Below are positions 52,959 through 54,705 of a stretch of 54,705 nt of DNA, in pieces. Under the pieces are notes generated by a model, which was not told the DNA's origin, searched no databases, and worked only from the letters and a program-made list of their open reading frames with translations. The number at the start of each line of letters is the position of its first letter. The stretch's first letter is position 1. The position numbers and the translations under genes were made by a program. The stretch lies in NCBI GenBank assembly GCA_003818205.1, contig RPRQ01000030.1, positions 1 through 54,705 on the forward strand, given 5' to 3'. This DNA is from Bacteroidales bacterium. Its GTDB lineage: Bacteria > Bacteroidota > Bacteroidia > Bacteroidales > Tenuifilaceae.

Positions 52959-53532
52959 AACATTGCTCTTTTTTTACAAAAGTCTTAATAATGAATTTTG
53001 TATGCAACAAAAGTCTATCAAATGGCTAATAGAATCTATCAAATGGTTAATAAAATAGATCAAATGGAATAATCAACAAATTGATTTTAAGAAATAGAAA
53101 AAAGTAGTGATAATCCTTAAATGATATGGGTTTAACGGATGGTCTCGGCAATAAATACTAAATACCTGTGATACATTTTAATGGGAACTATTGTAGTGCA
53201 ATAATTTTGCATCACGAAGTGTTTAATTAAAATAAATGATTATCCGCAATCATGACTATTCTTTCGAATTTTCCAAAATTACTCTGACAGGTTCTTCGAA
53301 CTCTGTCAGGAAATTTCATGGAATAAATAACCTTTCAGAGTCTTTAGACCTGAAAGAGTCATTTCGGAAATCTCTCTTAGGTATCTTTACAGATACTCAT
53401 ATTAAAATATTGAGAATAAACACGAAATAATGCATGTTTGTTACAGTAGAATACACTAGCAATACATTAACCAAACAGAAATTAAATAATATCTACTTTT
53501 AAAGGTCAAAACCTTAAACTAAAGAGGCTGTC
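52959..53532. other. Intergenic stretch inside the duplicated region
   Basis: 574 nt without a convincing gene. A 64-codon frame at 53236-53430 reads through hairpins and looks spurious. Two intergenic stems are present: ctgacag/ctgtcag at 53284-53309 and ctttcag/ctgaaag at 53332-53356. Confidence 0.6.
53284..53356. repeat. Two adjacent intergenic hairpins
   Basis: Stem 1: ctgacag (53284-53290) with ctgtcag (53303-53309), and gttc/gaac inside. Stem 2: ctttcag (53332-53338) with ctgaaag (53350-53356). No T-run follows either. Confidence 0.55.
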
Positions 53533-53703
53533 AAGTTTGTTTTACCGAATACAACAATTAATACTGGATATGGTGTACGTAAGCAGGAAAAAGGACAGAA
53601 TCTTCAATACTATACAGATTTGGCTGTTAAAACAGGTTTTAAAGTAATTAGCTCAACACAAACAGGATCATCACTATATCTTGAACTACAAAAGAATCAA
53701 TAG
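53533..53703 (+). pseudogene. C-terminal fragment of methyltransferase A
   Basis: An uninterrupted frame ending TAG at 53701-53703 repeats the last ~55 codons of methyltransferase A (NTTINTGYGVRKQEK, then STQTGSSLYLELQKNQ). It has no start and no SAM-binding part. It is the right-hand partner of the partial duplication. Confidence 0.85.
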
Positions 53704-53925
53704 ATTATTTAGTATGCATTGTGTAATACCAAATACATAAAAAACTATGACATTTAGAATAATATCAATACAAGTTAGTTGTGTAGTATTGCTTGTTTGT
53801 CAGTACTCATACTTAATTGCCCAAAACCCTGCTGTTGAAGGGTGGGAGGAGAGAATTAATACCCGACAGCCCATTCAAAAGGTCATTGAAACTATTGGTC
53901 TAAAAACAGGAATGGTGATTGGTGA
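53539..53925 (+). repeat. ~375-nt direct repeat, right copy
   Basis: Right copy of the repeat at 52146-52520. It covers the A-gene fragment, the intergenic spacer and the 5' part of the intact B gene. Confidence 0.8.
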
Positions 53926-54376
53926 AGTTGGTGCAGGAACTGGTCGTATTACGGTATGGTTTGCCGCTAAAGTTGGTTCCAAGGGAATGGTCTATGCCAA
54001 TGATATTGATAAGGAGTCACTTGATCATCTGGAGAAACGATGTAAGAAAGAGGGCTTCACAAACATTAAAATAACTCTTGGTACGGTTGATGATCCTAGA
54101 TTACCACTCAATACCTTAGATATCGCCTTTATGACCAACACATATCACCATCTCGATAAACCTGTTGAGCTAGTTCGAAATCTTCTAAAAACACTCAAAG
54201 AGAATGGTATCCTTGCTGTCGTTGAGCGAGATGCTGAGCGAACAGGAAATTACCATGAAGGGACAAAAAGGGAAGAGTTTATTAAACAGATGGATCGAGC
54301 GGGTTTTGAAGTTTTTTTAGTCGATACTACCATGAAAGAAGACAATATATATCTTGCTCGTCCTAAGAAAAATTAA
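53747..54376 (+). CDS. Exported class I methyltransferase-like protein B
   Basis: 209 aa. A signal peptide (MTFRIISIQVSCVVLLVCQ..., cleavage near LIAQ, residue ~26) precedes a SAM-dependent methyltransferase fold. Motif I is GEVGAGTGRIT (~59-69), followed by VYANDID (acidic motif II), LNTLDIAFMTNTYHHLD, and a late LKENGILAVVER. Like protein A it is predicted to be exported although it looks like a cytosolic enzyme. A truncated 5' copy sits 1.4 kb upstream (52346). If the repeats were collapsed, A and B would be adjacent intact genes behind the ABC permease. Confidence 0.82.
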   Translation: MTFRIISIQVSCVVLLVCQYSYLIAQNPAVEGWEERINTRQPIQKVIETIGLKTGMVIGEVGAGTGRITVWFAAKVGSKGMVYANDIDKESLDHLEKRCKKEGFTNIKITLGTVDDPRLPLNTLDIAFMTNTYHHLDKPVELVRNLLKTLKENGILAVVERDAERTGNYHEGTKREEFIKQMDRAGFEVFLVDTTMKEDNIYLARPKKN

Positions 54377-54705
54377 GATAAAAGTAACGATTTTGGAATA
54401 TCTGTTTTGTGTGGCTTAAAATGTTGACTGTTTTTATGTCGTTGCAGCTATTAACCATAGCCAATTAATACGGCATATTTTATATGTTGGATTGCCTTGA
54501 AATGGATTAATTGAAAATTGAGTGATAAAAAAGCTTCTTTTGGTACAATTTTCGATATATGAACTAAAGTAACTATTCAGCAGTAATCGAATTGAACAAA
54601 AACCACTGAGACACAGACCTGCCTGCCGGTAGGCAGGGAGCACGGAGAACCACAACTTGTCCCGATTTATCGGGAGAGGCAATTATAAAAAAACGACTGA
54701 GTATC
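54377..54705. other. Terminal intergenic stretch
   Basis: 329 nt to the window end with no gene I can support. The 82-codon minus-strand frame at 54434-54682 passes through hairpin copy 9 and is taken as spurious. Confidence 0.6.
54618..54637. repeat. CCTGCC/GGCAGG hairpin repeat, copy 9, inside another repeat
   Basis: The 20-nt hairpin splits ccactgagacacaga from gagcacggagaacc. Similar unsplit cacagag strings occur at 42410-42425 and 46211-46225, so this also looks like an insertion into the cacagag-type repeat. Confidence 0.75.

Noticed and set aside
53236-53430. 64-codon plus-strand frame
   Set aside because: It reads through two intergenic hairpins and shows no domain, signal or membrane pattern.
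52146-53925. Insertion sequence flanked by long direct repeats
   Set aside because: No transposase or terminal inverted repeats; the repeats are parts of the neighbouring genes, so a partial tandem duplication explains them better.
54434-54682. 82-codon minus-strand frame near the window end
   Set aside because: It runs through hairpin copy 9 and its flanking repeat.

Overview
The window looks like a chromosomal segment of a low-GC, free-living or environmental Bacteroidota (Bacteroidales/Marinilabiliales type). Support comes from type IX secretion cargo (one type A and one type B C-terminal sorting domain), a PorP/SprF-family partner, promoters resembling the Bacteroidetes TTTG/TAnnTTTG consensus, a futalosine-route menaquinone pair and FtsX-like ABC permeases. 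I see no rRNA, tRNA, CRISPR array, transposase or prophage gene.

Layout. 0.4-3.7 kb: pterin genes (folE and a PTPS/QueD-family gene, minus) and menaquinone genes mqnB and mqnD (plus). 4.3-12.1 kb: a TPR/SpoIIE phosphatase, Fe superoxide dismutase, a nitroreductase, an AmmeMemoRadiSam-type radical SAM enzyme, truA and a chemoreceptor. 12.4-15.6 kb: asnA with a long regulatory leader, an OsmC-family gene and a DUF3667 gene. 15.9-22.5 kb: a histidine kinase/NtrC-type regulator pair divergent from a small exported protein, an ABC ATPase and an ABC permease. 22.6-24.4 kb: a TrmB-like regulator/CPBP protease/small membrane protein operon. 24.6-27.8 kb: one very large multi-cofactor oxidoreductase. 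28-43.6 kb: two giant divergent surface proteins plus PorP/SprF. 43.8-46.2 kb: a fused E1 2-oxoacid dehydrogenase. 46.4-54.4 kb: a second kinase/NtrC-type pair divergent from a second ABC permease, followed by two exported methyltransferase-like genes caught in a partial duplication.

The standout is upstream of asnA. Two tandem short ORFs (25 and 20 codons), with 9 and 8 Asn codons, are each followed by an intrinsic terminator whose 5' arm can instead pair perfectly over 8 bp with the end of the preceding leader ORF. This reads as a double, in-series, asparagine-sensing transcription attenuator driving asparagine synthetase A. The upstream end also carries a good promoter candidate.

Intergenic DNA is rich in dispersed palindromes. 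A ~20-nt hairpin built on CCTGCC...GGCAGG occurs nine times, and in several places sits cleanly inside another dispersed repeat, which suggests a small palindromic unit that inserts. The two kinase/NtrC-type modules are paralogous in protein order, orientation and neighbours, and each faces a divergent operon with a TGG-N10-GC-like (sigma-54) promoter candidate.
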